NCBI GenBank assembly: GCA_946482325.1
Contig: CAMLRA010000007.1
Location: 1-61,812 of the forward strand
Length of the DNA: 61,812 nucleotides
Source of the DNA: an uncultured Chromatiaceae bacterium
GTDB taxonomy: Bacteria; Pseudomonadota; Gammaproteobacteria; Enterobacterales; Alteromonadaceae
Direction: 5' to 3'
A program made the translations under genes and the position numbers. The notes under the pieces were generated by a model. The model was not told the DNA's origin and did no database searches. It saw nothing but the letters and a program-made list of their open reading frames with translations. Below, piece after piece: positions 1 through 8,153 of this stretch (within the stretch, counting starts at the first letter, position 1; every line of letters starts with the position of its first letter).

Positions 1-599
1 AAAGGATCAACATCCGTCTTCTGGATTTTCAGTGGTTTCAGGCGGACAGGTGCAGTAAACTGATAGCGGTCGGCTGCTTCACTGAGGATCATCTGAAGAA
101 TTTTCAGATGACGGTTGATGTGACCTGAAGATAACTGCATACCATTTTCGCGTTGCACTTTGCCGAGTTGGGCGCGAAATTGGAGCAAGTCTGCTTTGGT
201 GATGTAGTCGACTTCCTGTTCGCCAAAGAATGGCAACAGTCGCTTATTCACGATAATACCAACCGTCTGACGATAAGAATCCCGCCAACTCACCATCATT
301 TCATCCAGCCAGATTTCGGCGAATTCAGCAAAAGTCGGGATTTTTCCAGCGCGATTGCCGGCTAACAAAGTGGTTTGCTTATTCGCAAACTTTGCAGCCA
401 GAGCGCTATTCGGGAAGTACTTCTGATACACAAAGGTACCCAATACAATTTCTGCTTCGATAGCCTTCAGTAACTTCTCGAGCATCTTCCGGTTTGCCGG
501 CGTATCCGGTAACGCGGTTTGTTCACGGCAGCGTTGGCCCATATATTTAAAATCAATGAACAGGTTCGGCGAACCAGTCCTGGTTCTAATTGCTCCCAT
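1..599 (-). CDS. Tyrosine integrase, N-terminal part (cut by window edge)
   Basis: The reading frame starts at an ATG at 599 and stays open to base 1, so about 199 N-terminal residues are visible and the catalytic domain lies outside. The first ~60 residues (start MGAIRTRTGSPNLFIDF) look like the Arm_DNA-bind/DUF3596 domain of phage and island integrases. They are followed by a helical SAM-like core-binding region (for example FAEFAEIWLDEMM, then SSGHINRHLKILQMILSEA). The product would catalyse site-specific integration and excision. Its start overlaps the end of the excisionase-like gene by 14 bases, as in int-xis operons. It reads away from the tRNA, so the element extends to the left of the window. 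The catalytic R-H-R-Y residues cannot be checked here. Confidence 0.88.
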   Translation of the reverse strand, partial: MGAIRTRTGSPNLFIDFKYMGQRCREQTALPDTPANRKMLEKLLKAIEAEIVLGTFVYQKYFPNSALAAKFANKQTTLLAGNRAGKIPTFAEFAEIWLDEMMVSWRDSYRQTVGIIVNKRLLPFFGEQEVDYITKADLLQFRAQLGKVQRENGMQLSSGHINRHLKILQMILSEAADRYQFTAPVRLKPLKIQKTDVDP

Positions 600-831
600 A
601 CGCAACACCTCCGTTTGCCATTGGAATTAAGATCTGTTTTTGTGGAGCAATAGACATGTCCCGTTGAATGGCTTCCCAGATGAAGAGGATCTTTCTACCA
701 CCAAAGGGTTTGATGTAATGGATACCTTCGAGTAATACCCGATCTTTCAGCTTATTGCGGATAGTCCGGCAGTCGTACTTGATGAGTACCGCCAGTTCCT
801 CAGTAGTGAGGTAAGTCATCACTTTTTGCAT
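586..831 (-). CDS. Excisionase-like DNA-binding protein
   Basis: A basic protein of 81 residues with a winged helix-turn-helix pattern: LTTEELAVLIKYDCRTIRNK forms the helices and FGGRKILFIWEAI fits a wing and C-terminal strand. Size, fold pattern and position directly upstream of the integrase (14-base overlap) fit a recombination directionality factor (Xis/AlpA type) that bends DNA for excision. AGGAG lies 8 bases before the ATG. It is transcribed away from the XRE regulator, so the region between them probably holds both promoters. No enzymatic motif is visible. The name rests on context and HTH pattern. Confidence 0.75.
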   Translation of the reverse strand: MQKVMTYLTTEELAVLIKYDCRTIRNKLKDRVLLEGIHYIKPFGGRKILFIWEAIQRDMSIAPQKQILIPMANGGVAYGSN

Positions 832-906
832 AGAGTTAACTCCTGAGCTATGTTACCCTGAATGCCATAATCGCATCTGAAAATGCAAAATGTCATCTTA
901 AATGCA

Positions 907-986
907 ATTTAGCGCAGAAAAAAGACATTTGCAATATATTTTTGCCATTTAAAATGTATTTTTTTGATTTGAGGTGTATTTTGATT
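907..986. repeat. Four ATTT-phased 20-bp units between excisionase and regulator
   Basis: ATTT occurs at 907, 927, 947 and 967, exactly 20 bp apart. The last three units resemble each other (ATTT-N4-TRTATTTT). The palindrome TAAAT-GCA-ATTTA lies at 899-911 at the left edge. The block covers the 5' side of the regulator gene and its GAGGTG ribosome-binding site. Two helical turns per unit suggests cooperative operator binding, probably by the adjacent XRE protein (inference). Confidence 0.5.
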
Positions 987-1178
987 AAGTGCCACTTAGC
1001 GAGACTGATGGGCGAACGTAAGATGAAGGTTGTTGATGTAGCTCGTGAGACTGGGTTAAACCGCAACACGATTACGTTGTTATATAAAGAGACAGCACAG
1101 CGGATTGACTTTGAAACTATCGAAAAACTATGCGATTTGTTTCAGTGTCGTGTTGAAGACTTACTGGAAAAAGTTTGA
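981..1178 (+). CDS. XRE-family transcriptional regulator of the integrative element
   Basis: A protein of 65 residues consisting almost only of a Cro/CI-type helix-turn-helix. VVDVARETGLNRNTITLLYK is the HTH, followed by the helix IDFETIEKLCDLFQCRVEDLL. It resembles the short YozG/HTH_26 regulators found on plasmids and islands. I chose the TTG at 981 because GAGGTG (971-976) precedes it and the family usually begins MIKCHL. The in-frame TTG at 942 would add an implausible hydrophobic stretch (MPFKMYFFDL). It faces away from the xis-int pair and probably represses it, or itself, through the repeats upstream. Confidence 0.8.
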   Translation: MIKCHLARLMGERKMKVVDVARETGLNRNTITLLYKETAQRIDFETIEKLCDLFQCRVEDLLEKV

Positions 1179-1363
1179 AAGTTACCAAAGCGAACAATGA
1201 AGTGAGCATTTTCGACTGGAGCGAGCAGTCCTCTCAAAAGCTTACTTCCCCTTCCATTATTGTGCCTATAACGAACCCAAATTCAGCATAGGTACCTAAA
1301 GAATTAAGCAAATCGAGCAGCAGTCAAAAACCACGGGATTTGAAAAAGTGGTAAAAGTTGGTG

Positions 1364-1396
1364 GGCACAATCAAGGCACAATTGGGGCACAATAAA
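1364..1396. repeat. Three GGCACAAT repeats at 11-bp spacing, probable integrase arm sites
   Basis: GGCACAAT occurs at 1364, 1375 and 1386, one helical turn (11 bp) apart. An inverted copy, ATTGTGCC, lies at 1259-1266. The group sits between the regulator gene and the tRNA 3' end, where the attachment-site arm of an island integrated in a tRNA gene would be. The match to integrase arm-type binding sites is by arrangement only. Confidence 0.55.
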
Positions 1397-1402
1397 TAAA
1401 AA

Positions 1403-1429
1403 AACCACTTGAGTTGCCTCTAAGTGGTT
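1403..1429 (-). terminator. Rho-independent terminator after tRNA-Arg
   Basis: AACCACTT (1403-1410) pairs perfectly with AAGTGGTT (1422-1429). On the minus strand the hairpin is followed by a run of seven T bases. It lies 8 bases downstream of the tRNA 3' end. Confidence 0.7.
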
Positions 1430-1437
1430 GATTTATA

Positions 1438-1514
<77 letters not shown>

Positions 1515-1661
1515 GCAACGGGGGGCATTGTATTGTGCCTGTTAGCGCTTGTCCAGCCGCAAAATCGTTGGTTTTCCGGCTTTATTAAAATTTATCAATC
1601 GATTAGCCAAAATTTGAACAACCGCCGAAATATCCCTGCGATAAGCCCTGGTGGCACCGCT

Positions 1662-3602
1662 TCACGCTGCAAGGCGGAAGCGGTTGATCATCGCTTGCAG
1701 CTGCTCGGCCAACTTTGCCAGTTCGGCAGCCGTAACGGCGGTCTCTTCGGCACCGGAACTGGTGTGATGCGAGATGTCGCTGATACGGGTGATGTTTTCG
1801 TTGATCTGTTCGGCGACTGTGCTTTGCTCTTCTGCTGCAGAAGCGATTTGTACGGTTTTGTCGTTAATGGCTGCAACACCGTGCACCACATCTGCCAGTA
1901 GTTCGCCGGTGGTCTGGATCACTGCGGCGCCGCGGTCGGCTTGCAGCAGGCTTTGTTGCATCGCCTGATTGGCTGCTGCGGCACCTTGCTGCAGGGTTTC
2001 AATCATCTTTTGGATATCGACAGTCGATTGCTGCGTGCGCTGCGCCAGGTGGCGGACTTCGTCGGCGACCACGGCAAAACCGCGGCCTTGTTCGCCGGCG
2101 CGGGCGGCTTCGATGGCAGCGTTCAACGCCAGCAGATTCGTTTGATCGGCAATACCGCGGATCACATCCAACACCTGATTAATCGTCTGGCTATGTTCAT
2201 TCAGCGCCAGAATCTCCTGACTGGTATGCTGCACTTGCCCGCGCAATTGTTGCATCAGCGTGATGGTCTGAGTCAGCTGTTGCTGCCCCTGGCCGGCTTT
2301 TTGCTGCACTTCATGCGCCTGTTCGGCGGCAGCCGCGGTGCTGAGCGCCACATCATGCACTGTTGCGCTCATTTCATGCATCGCCGTAGCCGCCATTTCG
2401 GTGTCCTGTTGCTGCTGGGCGACGCCGGCGCTGGTTTCACGGGTCACGGCGGAAGCTTGTTCGGCTGCAGTGGCAACTTGTTGGGTAGCAAAATAAATTT
2501 CCCGCATCACCTGCTGTAATTCTGCGGCGAGCTGGTTCATGCCGGCCGCGATTTGGCCAAATTCGTCCTGGCCCTGATACTGGCTGCGCGCCGTCAGGTC
2601 GCGACCGGTGAGTTGTTGCATCAGCGTGCGGATTTGCCGCATCGCTTGCTGAATATTGCGATGAATGGCCAGGCTAAAGCCGGCCACTACCAACACCGCC
2701 AGTAACAATAATGCGGCAGCCTGCAACAGACTGCCCCGGGCTGCCGCTTGCTGTCTGGCAGCAGCGTCGCCAATCTGCTGCATCAGTTGCTGCTGGTGGC
2801 TAATCAACAGCGCCATGCGTTTGCTGGCGATGCTGAACCAGTTGGCGGCGTCCTGGCCAAGTTTTTGCCCGCTTGGGCTTTGCTGCACCAGCGGCTGCAG
2901 CGCCAGGTATTCGGCACTGTCAGCTTGTGTCAATAAGGCTTTGGCGTCTGCACTTTGTTGCGCCAGACGGCTGCTGAACACCATAAAGGCGCCCTGATTT
3001 TGGGCGATGCGGCTGATGAGCGCCGGCTCGGCCTGGTCCTGACTAAACGCCAGACTCACCATAGCCCGTTCGCGGCCGGCCCGCTCAATCAGTTCGATCC
3101 AGTCGTTTAACGTCGCCAGCTGGCGCGCCAGCGTCAGATCGGTCAAGGATTGCACAGCCTGGTCGTTACGCTGTAGTAACTGGCTGATATGTTTGGTATA
3201 CCCGGCTGCGGCTGCGGTAGCGTCCAGGCTGAAACTATCGATTTGGCGACGTAGGCCTGGCAAGGCCTGGACCAGTTCGCTCAGTGCAGTACGCTGTGCT
3301 TGCGTCAGCGCGGCCAGCCGTTCGTCGCTGCCACTACGGGCTTTTGTGACTTCAGCGCCAAAACGTGCGCCTTTGCTGCTGATAAAAATACCGCTGCTGC
3401 CCCGCTCGACCTGCAGGGCATTGACCAGCTGGCCAAGCAACAAATGATCACTGATCGCGGCGCGCACCTGAGCGGCATTCTGATATTGCTGCCACTGTTG
3501 CAGCAAACTCTGGCTGGCAAACCACAGTAACAACACGGATGGGAAAAACAGTAATAACAACAGTTTGCGATGCATCGGCAGGTTTTGTAGCAGGTTTTTC
3601 AT
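1662..3602 (-). CDS. Methyl-accepting chemotaxis protein with NIT sensor domain
   Basis: A transmembrane chemoreceptor of 646 residues. TM1 is at about 12-31. The periplasmic helical part carries the NIT (nitrate/nitrite-sensing) signature near residue 65 ([15 protein letters not shown]). TM2 (about 292-314) is followed by HAMP and a cytoplasmic signalling domain whose conserved tip [20 protein letters not shown] is at about 486-505. It should pass a periplasmic signal to CheA/CheW. NIT domains were named for nitrate/nitrite binding, but the ligand here is not proven. No CheB/CheR-binding pentapeptide is seen at the C terminus (ends FRLAA). The gene is monocistronic, and the tRNA lies downstream on the same strand. 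Confidence 0.92.
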   Translation of the reverse strand: MKNLLQNLPMHRKLLLLLFFPSVLLLWFASQSLLQQWQQYQNAAQVRAAISDHLLLGQLVNALQVERGSSGIFISSKGARFGAEVTKARSGSDERLAALTQAQRTALSELVQALPGLRRQIDSFSLDATAAAAGYTKHISQLLQRNDQAVQSLTDLTLARQLATLNDWIELIERAGRERAMVSLAFSQDQAEPALISRIAQNQGAFMVFSSRLAQQSADAKALLTQADSAEYLALQPLVQQSPSGQKLGQDAANWFSIASKRMALLISHQQQLMQQIGDAAARQQAAARGSLLQAAALLLLAVLVVAGFSLAIHRNIQQAMRQIRTLMQQLTGRDLTARSQYQGQDEFGQIAAGMNQLAAELQQVMREIYFATQQVATAAEQASAVTRETSAGVAQQQQDTEMAATAMHEMSATVHDVALSTAAAAEQAHEVQQKAGQGQQQLTQTITLMQQLRGQVQHTSQEILALNEHSQTINQVLDVIRGIADQTNLLALNAAIEAARAGEQGRGFAVVADEVRHLAQRTQQSTVDIQKMIETLQQGAAAANQAMQQSLLQADRGAAVIQTTGELLADVVHGVAAINDKTVQIASAAEEQSTVAEQINENITRISDISHHTSSGAEETAVTAAELAKLAEQLQAMINRFRLAA

Positions 3603-3774
3603 CAGCGCTCCTTACTGAATGGCAGGACCCGGCATTTCTTCGCCAGTATATGTGTTACCGATTTAACTACAGCTGAGATTTATTCATCTGTAAAGTGAGC
3701 GCCTCCAGAGCATTAGAAAAGACTGCCGATTTGGTTATAGTGAAGCAAGGCTAAACACTGCGGGCACCTTATTG

Positions 3775-4653
3775 ATGCGCAGCAAGACCTTCTGCCACGG
3801 CTTGTTTCTGACCACTTTCTGCTGCCTGTGCCTGAAAGCCACAGCACAGACCGGCAACGCGCCAGAGCTGCTTTGGCTGACCGAACATGCGCCCAATCAG
3901 ACGCTGCAGGTCCTGGACATCAATGAAACGACTTTCCGGTTGCTGGAGCCGCTGTTGCAAGGGTTCAACGTCAGCCGGCAGCAAGCGACGACCGCGCAGG
4001 CGGCGAAGTTACTGCAACACAGGCCCAATGTCTGTGTCGGAAACAAATTGCCGCTGCCGGAGCGGCGCAACTGGGGCATTATCAGCCATCAGCCGCAGGT
4101 GATCTTTCCGGGGCTCAGGCTTTACGTGTTACAGTCGTCGGGGCTCAGGCCCTGGCTGGCGCAGCAAAGCAACGGCAAACCACTCAGCTTGCAGCGGCTG
4201 TTGTCGGCCCATCAGCGGTTTAAACTGGGTTTCAGTGCCGGACGTAGCTACGGCGACCAACTCGACCCGTTGCTGCAACAAGCCGCCAATCAGCGTAATT
4301 TATTCTCCCGCAGCGGACCGGATAACGCCGGTGGTCTATTGCAGATGTTTAGCCTCGGCCGGATTGACCTGCTGATTGAATACCCCAATGTGGTTGAACA
4401 TTATCTGGCGCAGTTGCCAAAGCCGCCCGCCGTACAAAGTTTTGCACTGCAGGAATCGCCCGCCCTGTTGCCCGGCCATATTATCTGCTCGGACACACCG
4501 CAAGGCCGGCTGCTGCTGACCAGCCTGGACCAGGCCATCAGCAACGTCAGCCAGCAACGGGTATATCTGGACGCGCATTTACACTGGTTTGCACCGGCGC
4601 TTCACGCTGAGCTCATCACTTTGTACAATCAGACGTATGGCACAAATTTCTAA
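3775..4653 (+). CDS. Periplasmic solute-binding-like protein (TIGR02285-type)
   Basis: About 292 residues with an N-terminal signal peptide (hydrophobic core GLFLTTFCCLCLKATAQT). The rest looks like the SBP_bac_3/TIGR02285 group of periplasmic proteins that lack a transporter partner. Hallmarks shared with the second copy at 31324-32157 are the segments LGFSAGRSYGDQLDP and GRIDLLIEYPNVV (there: TEDGRSYGAAMDP and YADLVLEYPAAL). It lies between a chemoreceptor and a rhodanese gene, so a sensory role is possible. I chose ATG 3775 over TTG 3772. No strong ribosome-binding site precedes either. Ligand unknown. Confidence 0.7.
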   Translation: MRSKTFCHGLFLTTFCCLCLKATAQTGNAPELLWLTEHAPNQTLQVLDINETTFRLLEPLLQGFNVSRQQATTAQAAKLLQHRPNVCVGNKLPLPERRNWGIISHQPQVIFPGLRLYVLQSSGLRPWLAQQSNGKPLSLQRLLSAHQRFKLGFSAGRSYGDQLDPLLQQAANQRNLFSRSGPDNAGGLLQMFSLGRIDLLIEYPNVVEHYLAQLPKPPAVQSFALQESPALLPGHIICSDTPQGRLLLTSLDQAISNVSQQRVYLDAHLHWFAPALHAELITLYNQTYGTNF

Positions 4654-4671
4654 TATAACCGGAGCTTGATA

Positions 4672-5019
4672 ATGAAACAGTTCAACATGTTGTGCAAAGC
4701 AGCCCTGCTTGGTCTGGCGGTGTTTGCCGCGCCACTGGCCTTGGCCGCAGATAAAATCTGGATAGATGTCCGCAGCGCAGAAGAATTTCAGGCCGGCCAT
4801 TTAAAAGATGCGCTGAATATTCCGCATACCGAGATTGCGGCGAAAATTGGTGCTGTGACGCAGGACAAAAATGCTGAGATCCAGCTGTATTGCCGCTCCG
4901 GCCGTCGTTCTGGCCTCGCCGAAGCGGAACTGAAAAAGCTGGGTTTTACCAATGTACATAACGCCGGCGGTTACGAGGCATTAAAAGCAGCAGCAGAAAA
5001 AAGCGGAAAACCGGAGTAA
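4672..5019 (+). CDS. Periplasmic rhodanese-like sulfurtransferase
   Basis: A single-domain rhodanese of 115 residues with a signal peptide (LLGLAVFAAPLALAAD; cleavage after ALA likely). The active-site loop is CRSGRRSG, with the catalytic cysteine of the persulfide intermediate, and the DVRSAEEFQAGHL motif is typical. It resembles periplasmic PspE/GlpE-like enzymes that move sulfane sulfur to thiophilic acceptors such as cyanide or thiols. GGAG at 4661-4664 fixes the start at ATG 4672. It follows the solute-binding protein by 18 bases and may be co-transcribed. Confidence 0.87.
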   Translation: MKQFNMLCKAALLGLAVFAAPLALAADKIWIDVRSAEEFQAGHLKDALNIPHTEIAAKIGAVTQDKNAEIQLYCRSGRRSGLAEAELKKLGFTNVHNAGGYEALKAAAEKSGKPE

Positions 5020-5028
5020 ACCGCCGGT

Positions 5029-6081
5029 TTATTGCAAAAACTGCAGGCTTTGCTCGATAGTCTCGGCGCTTAAGTTGTCAGTGATAAACACCAGCTTACA
5101 GCGCCGGTCGGCGTCCGGCCATTCGGTCAAAAGGCCAGCCGGGTGCAGCAGATGTTGTACTGCGTGTACCACCAGCGGTCCAGGGAAGCCCACCACATTT
5201 AGAATCGCTTTGAGGCGAAGCAGCTGCGGCCCCAGCGCCGGCATCAGGGCATCCAGCCACTGGTCGATTTGTGCTGCAGTCACCGGATGTTCCAGCACAT
5301 AACAATAGGCGCGGATGCGGTCGTTGTGACGGTTGGGATCAACCGGTTCCGAACTCGTTTGCTCCGCCCGCAGCAAGCCTTGTTTGCCGCTGACCGGCGC
5401 AAAGCTGAGCTGTTCTGTCGGCAGCCAGCTCTGCAGCGGCGCCGTCGATTGCACCGGCTCGGCATGGTCAAGCGCTAAAATCTCATCAACTTGCGTCTGG
5501 CCTTGCAGCACCAGCTGCACCGGCGCTGTAGGGTTCAGCGCCGCCATCGCTGCGCGCGTCGCAGTTTGTTGGGCATCTGTCGCGAGATCAGTTTTGCTCA
5601 GCAGTAATAAATCCGCTACCGCTACCTGCTTTTGTGCTTCAGGGTGAGTCGCCAGCGTACCCGCGCCATTTACCGCATCGACCACAGTCACAGTGCCCTG
5701 CATCCGGTAGCTGTCATAAAGTTTGGGCGTATTGCTGATGATTTGCAGAATAGGTGTCGGTTCAGCAAGGCCGGTGGTTTCAATCACCACCCGGTCAAAC
5801 TGGCGCACGCCGTTGCGGGCAAAACGCCAGGTGGCGTCGCTTAAAGTTTTGGCCAAATCACCGCGAATAGTGCAGCAAATACAACCACTCGACAGTTCAA
5901 CGATTTGTTCGTCACTGCTTTTACTGACCAACAGATGGTCTAGGCTGGTTTCACCAAATTCGTTGATGATTACCAGCGTGCGGCTGAACTCCGGCAACTG
6001 CACCAGCTGATTTAATAAGGTTGTTTTGCCACTACCTAAAAAACCAGTTAATAAAATCAGCGGGATACGTTCATGGCGCAT
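5029..6081 (-). CDS. COG0523 (CobW/YjiA-like) GTP-binding metallochaperone
   Basis: A G3E-family P-loop GTPase of about 350 residues. Walker A is GFLGSGKTTLLNQL, the metal-binding GCICC motif lies in SSGCICCTIRGDL, the Walker B-like element is VIETTGLAEP, and the base-recognition SKTD follows. The C-terminal CobW_C domain ends near IEQSLQFLQ. Such proteins deliver Zn, Co or other metals to client enzymes. The histidine-rich linker common in zinc versions is missing, so the metal cannot be assigned. The start is ATG 6081, which has CGGAG 5 bases upstream. A 15-codon upstream extension lacks a ribosome-binding site. It is convergent with the rhodanese gene. Confidence 0.88.
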   Translation of the reverse strand: MRHERIPLILLTGFLGSGKTTLLNQLVQLPEFSRTLVIINEFGETSLDHLLVSKSSDEQIVELSSGCICCTIRGDLAKTLSDATWRFARNGVRQFDRVVIETTGLAEPTPILQIISNTPKLYDSYRMQGTVTVVDAVNGAGTLATHPEAQKQVAVADLLLLSKTDLATDAQQTATRAAMAALNPTAPVQLVLQGQTQVDEILALDHAEPVQSTAPLQSWLPTEQLSFAPVSGKQGLLRAEQTSSEPVDPNRHNDRIRAYCYVLEHPVTAAQIDQWLDALMPALGPQLLRLKAILNVVGFPGPLVVHAVQHLLHPAGLLTEWPDADRRCKLVFITDNLSAETIEQSLQFLQ

Positions 6082-6194
6082 AAAAACTCCGGTGCAGTGA
6101 CAGGCAAATTTACGTGATAATATCACAAAATACCGCTAGTGCGGCCCTGCCCGCTGCAGCAATTTTTTTGCTTAGGTTCAGCTGTTTTTGTTAT

Positions 6195-6209
6195 TGATAA
6201 CTATTCGCA
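6195..6209. promoter_or_regulatory. Fur-box-like site upstream of the small membrane peptide
   Basis: TGATAACTATTCGCA matches the 7-1-7 Fur consensus (TGATAATnATTATCA) at 11 of 14 defined positions. It lies about 45 bases before the 36-codon gene, so iron repression of that gene and the one after it is likely. No binding data. Confidence 0.6.
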
Positions 6210-6252
6210 TTTGTTTATACTGCAATTATCGCCGTTTTCGGGGGAATGCCGG

Positions 6253-6363
6253 ATGAACTTACGCAAAAAAATCGCGCCGCTTGGCACTGTCGCAATGGTG
6301 ACAGTGTTTCTGCTGCTGAATCAGCATTGTCAGTGGTTTCCGACTCAGGCGGTCAGCGGCTGA
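6253..6363 (+). CDS. Small iron-regulated membrane peptide (36 aa), unknown function
   Basis: A 36-residue frame beginning MNLRKKIAPLG, with one predicted membrane helix (TVAMVTVFLLLNQHC) after a basic N terminus, so N-in orientation is expected. A GGGGGA stretch upstream could serve as ribosome-binding site. It sits behind a Fur-box-like site and 40 bases ahead of the TPR-like gene 6404-6844, suggesting a two-gene iron-responsive operon. I do not recognise a family. Size makes it easy to miss, and expression is unproven. Confidence 0.5.
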   Translation: MNLRKKIAPLGTVAMVTVFLLLNQHCQWFPTQAVSG

Positions 6364-6403
6364 GGCTGCTGCGCACGCGAAAAAAACAGCACAAGGAGGC
6401 AGC

Positions 6404-6844
6404 ATGCAGATTTGGCAATATTGGATGGAACTGGGCAATCAGGCGTATTTCACGCACGACTGGCCACAGGCGCAGCATTGTTATCAGCAGGCGCTGGCGG
6501 ATGTCTGGCCGGTCTGGCTGGAAAGCACTTTAGGTGCGGCAGCTGAAGCCAGTACTTTGCAGCAGCTGCCGGACGATGAACTCTGTTTACCCAGTTGTTG
6601 TCTGGCGGTCACAGTGCGTAATTTAGCCAATTGTCATCGCGCCGCCGGCCAGCCCGGCCGCAGCCGTGCCTTGCTGAAACAAACTCAGCGCTGGTTCTGC
6701 TGCGCGCTGCAACAACCCAAACTGCCGCCACCGCTGTACGCCAGCCTGCTGAACCTGCAGGCCGATTTGCACGAGGCTTTATTGCTTTGTGGTCAGGTTA
6801 CAACGACACAGGCGCCACATCAGGCCCATGCAACATTGCATTGA
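6404..6844 (+). CDS. TPR-like protein of unknown function in a Fur-controlled operon
   Basis: A soluble protein of 146 residues with an excellent AAGGAGG ribosome-binding site. Helical pairs read like tetratricopeptide repeats: GNQAYFTHDWPQAQHCYQQA near residue 11 and LANCHRAAGQPGRSRALLKQ near residue 70. No signal peptide is seen. It is cysteine-rich for its size (LCLPSCC, FCCAL). It follows the 36-residue membrane peptide and probably shares its Fur-regulated promoter. It resembles short uncharacterised TPR proteins of marine gammaproteobacteria (DUF2753-like, not verified). Confidence 0.65.
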   Translation: MQIWQYWMELGNQAYFTHDWPQAQHCYQQALADVWPVWLESTLGAAAEASTLQQLPDDELCLPSCCLAVTVRNLANCHRAAGQPGRSRALLKQTQRWFCCALQQPKLPPPLYASLLNLQADLHEALLLCGQVTTTQAPHQAHATLH

Positions 6845-6879
6845 ACAAGACTCAGGCGCCGGTATGCTCTGAGTGACGG

Positions 6880-7620
6880 CTACTTCTGCTTAAAATCATC
6901 GTCATTTTTGTATTTGAACAAGACGAAGCCCAAATCCTTGTCATTGGGGATCACATGCGGGTAAACCCCAAACGGACTCATGCCTAACGCCGGGAAAAAA
7001 CTATTGCCTGGTGCTGAAAAGTATCGCTCAAATACTTCCGCTACCCTGGCACTTCCTTCCATCCGGCAAATGGTCGCCCGACATTCAACGAGGACATTCT
7101 GAAACTCGGCCTGATTGTTATCGAAATATTGCTGCAGCGCACGTTGTGCCCGTTCAGCCCAATCGCCGCCGGCTTCAGCTTTGGTAAAATCGTCGACGTT
7201 GGTGCTATAGGTGGTATCGTCTTTAAAAATAAGGAGTTTGCCAGCATAGGCTGTAGGCTGACTCAGATACATATTACTCATTTCCTGCCGGTATTTTTGT
7301 TCACGCCGCTGTTCGGCCAGCTCGTCCAGCTGCGCCGGAGTGAATTCGACAGGTTCAGGGCACACGACACCTGCAGCCTTGGGCTGGCTGGAACTCTGTT
7401 CTATAGAGTGATGAACTCCAGCGGGTTGCTGCATATTTGAATCGTTGCCGGAAGTGGCGCCGGTTGGATGTTCTAAGTCAGGCTGTCCAGCTGATGGTTT
7501 TGCAGCCGGTGACGCTACGGGCTTTATGTCAGCAGATGCCACCGACCACCGGTTAGAGACACCCATAACGACGACAGCCCCAACCACCACCCCGGCAATA
7601 AAAACCACTGACTTTTGCAT
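6880..7620 (-). CDS. Membrane-anchored hypothetical protein
   Basis: A protein of 246 residues, not recognised. The N terminus has one membrane segment (VVFIAGVVVGAVVVMGV) acting as an uncleaved anchor. A low-complexity Ser/Pro/Gln linker follows to about residue 85, then a globular, probably periplasmic, domain with two cysteines close together (VECRATICRMEG) that could form a disulfide. The domain ends FVLFKYKNDDDFKQK. It stands downstream of the PepSY operon on the same strand but is separated from it by 77 bases. No enzymatic motif seen. Confidence 0.6.
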   Translation of the reverse strand: MQKSVVFIAGVVVGAVVVMGVSNRWSVASADIKPVASPAAKPSAGQPDLEHPTGATSGNDSNMQQPAGVHHSIEQSSSQPKAAGVVCPEPVEFTPAQLDELAEQRREQKYRQEMSNMYLSQPTAYAGKLLIFKDDTTYSTNVDDFTKAEAGGDWAERAQRALQQYFDNNQAEFQNVLVECRATICRMEGSARVAEVFERYFSAPGNSFFPALGMSPFGVYPHVIPNDKDLGFVLFKYKNDDDFKQK

Positions 7621-7697
7621 CTGAACTCCCTGATTTCTCTGTTGTTATTCTCCTGAAACAACAGATTAACGGCAGAGTAACTTCAGATGCAAGCGCC

Positions 7698-8153
7698 TTA
7701 TAGCACCCAATGGTGGCTATAAACCCGGCCTTGCCAGTCTTCGATAATGAGCCAGAGTTTGTCACCGGTTTTAAGTTGCTGCGGGGTGCGTGCATGCACG
7801 TGCAGACCATGCTTATTGCCGTGCAGCAGGCTGCTGTGGTCGCGGCTTAAACTGGCTAAATCGGGTTCCTGCTCGCTGACCAGTAAAAAGCCCTGACGGA
7901 TTTTTTCGACACATCCGGCACACCACTGCAGGTAATAATCTTTTACCCATTCGCCGTGATGGGCATAAGGGCCGTCGCTACTTAGCGGCATTGCCGTGAC
8001 TTCGTATGGCCCAAGCTGGGCTTTGGGCAACGCCGGCGGAAACTGCAGATTCAATGACTGATACAAAAACCAGAAAGGCAGAATCAGCACCAGGCCATTG
8101 AGTTTGAATTTGTGTCGACCCCAAAACTGCTTCAATGCATTTAGCTGCGTCAT
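7698..8153 (-). CDS. Small membrane protein with CxxC motif, partner of PepSY reductase
   Basis: A 151-residue protein with one N-terminal membrane helix (LNGLVLILPFWFLYQSL) and a periplasmic domain containing WCAGC near residue 78, a CxxC pair that could be redox-active or bind metal. Its ATG overlaps the stop of the PepSY protein by 4 bases, so the two are translationally coupled and likely act together in handling the iron-siderophore complex. The family has no name I recognise. The function is inferred from context only. Confidence 0.65.
   Translation of the reverse strand: MTQLNALKQFWGRHKFKLNGLVLILPFWFLYQSLNLQFPPALPKAQLGPYEVTAMPLSSDGPYAHHGEWVKDYYLQWCAGCVEKIRQGFLLVSEQEPDLASLSRDHSSLLHGNKHGLHVHARTPQQLKTGDKLWLIIEDWQGRVYSHHWVL

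Noticed and set aside
1941..2519. 192-codon plus-strand frame inside the chemoreceptor gene
   Set aside because: Its composition is that of an antisense shadow of the MCP signalling domain, and no start signal is present.
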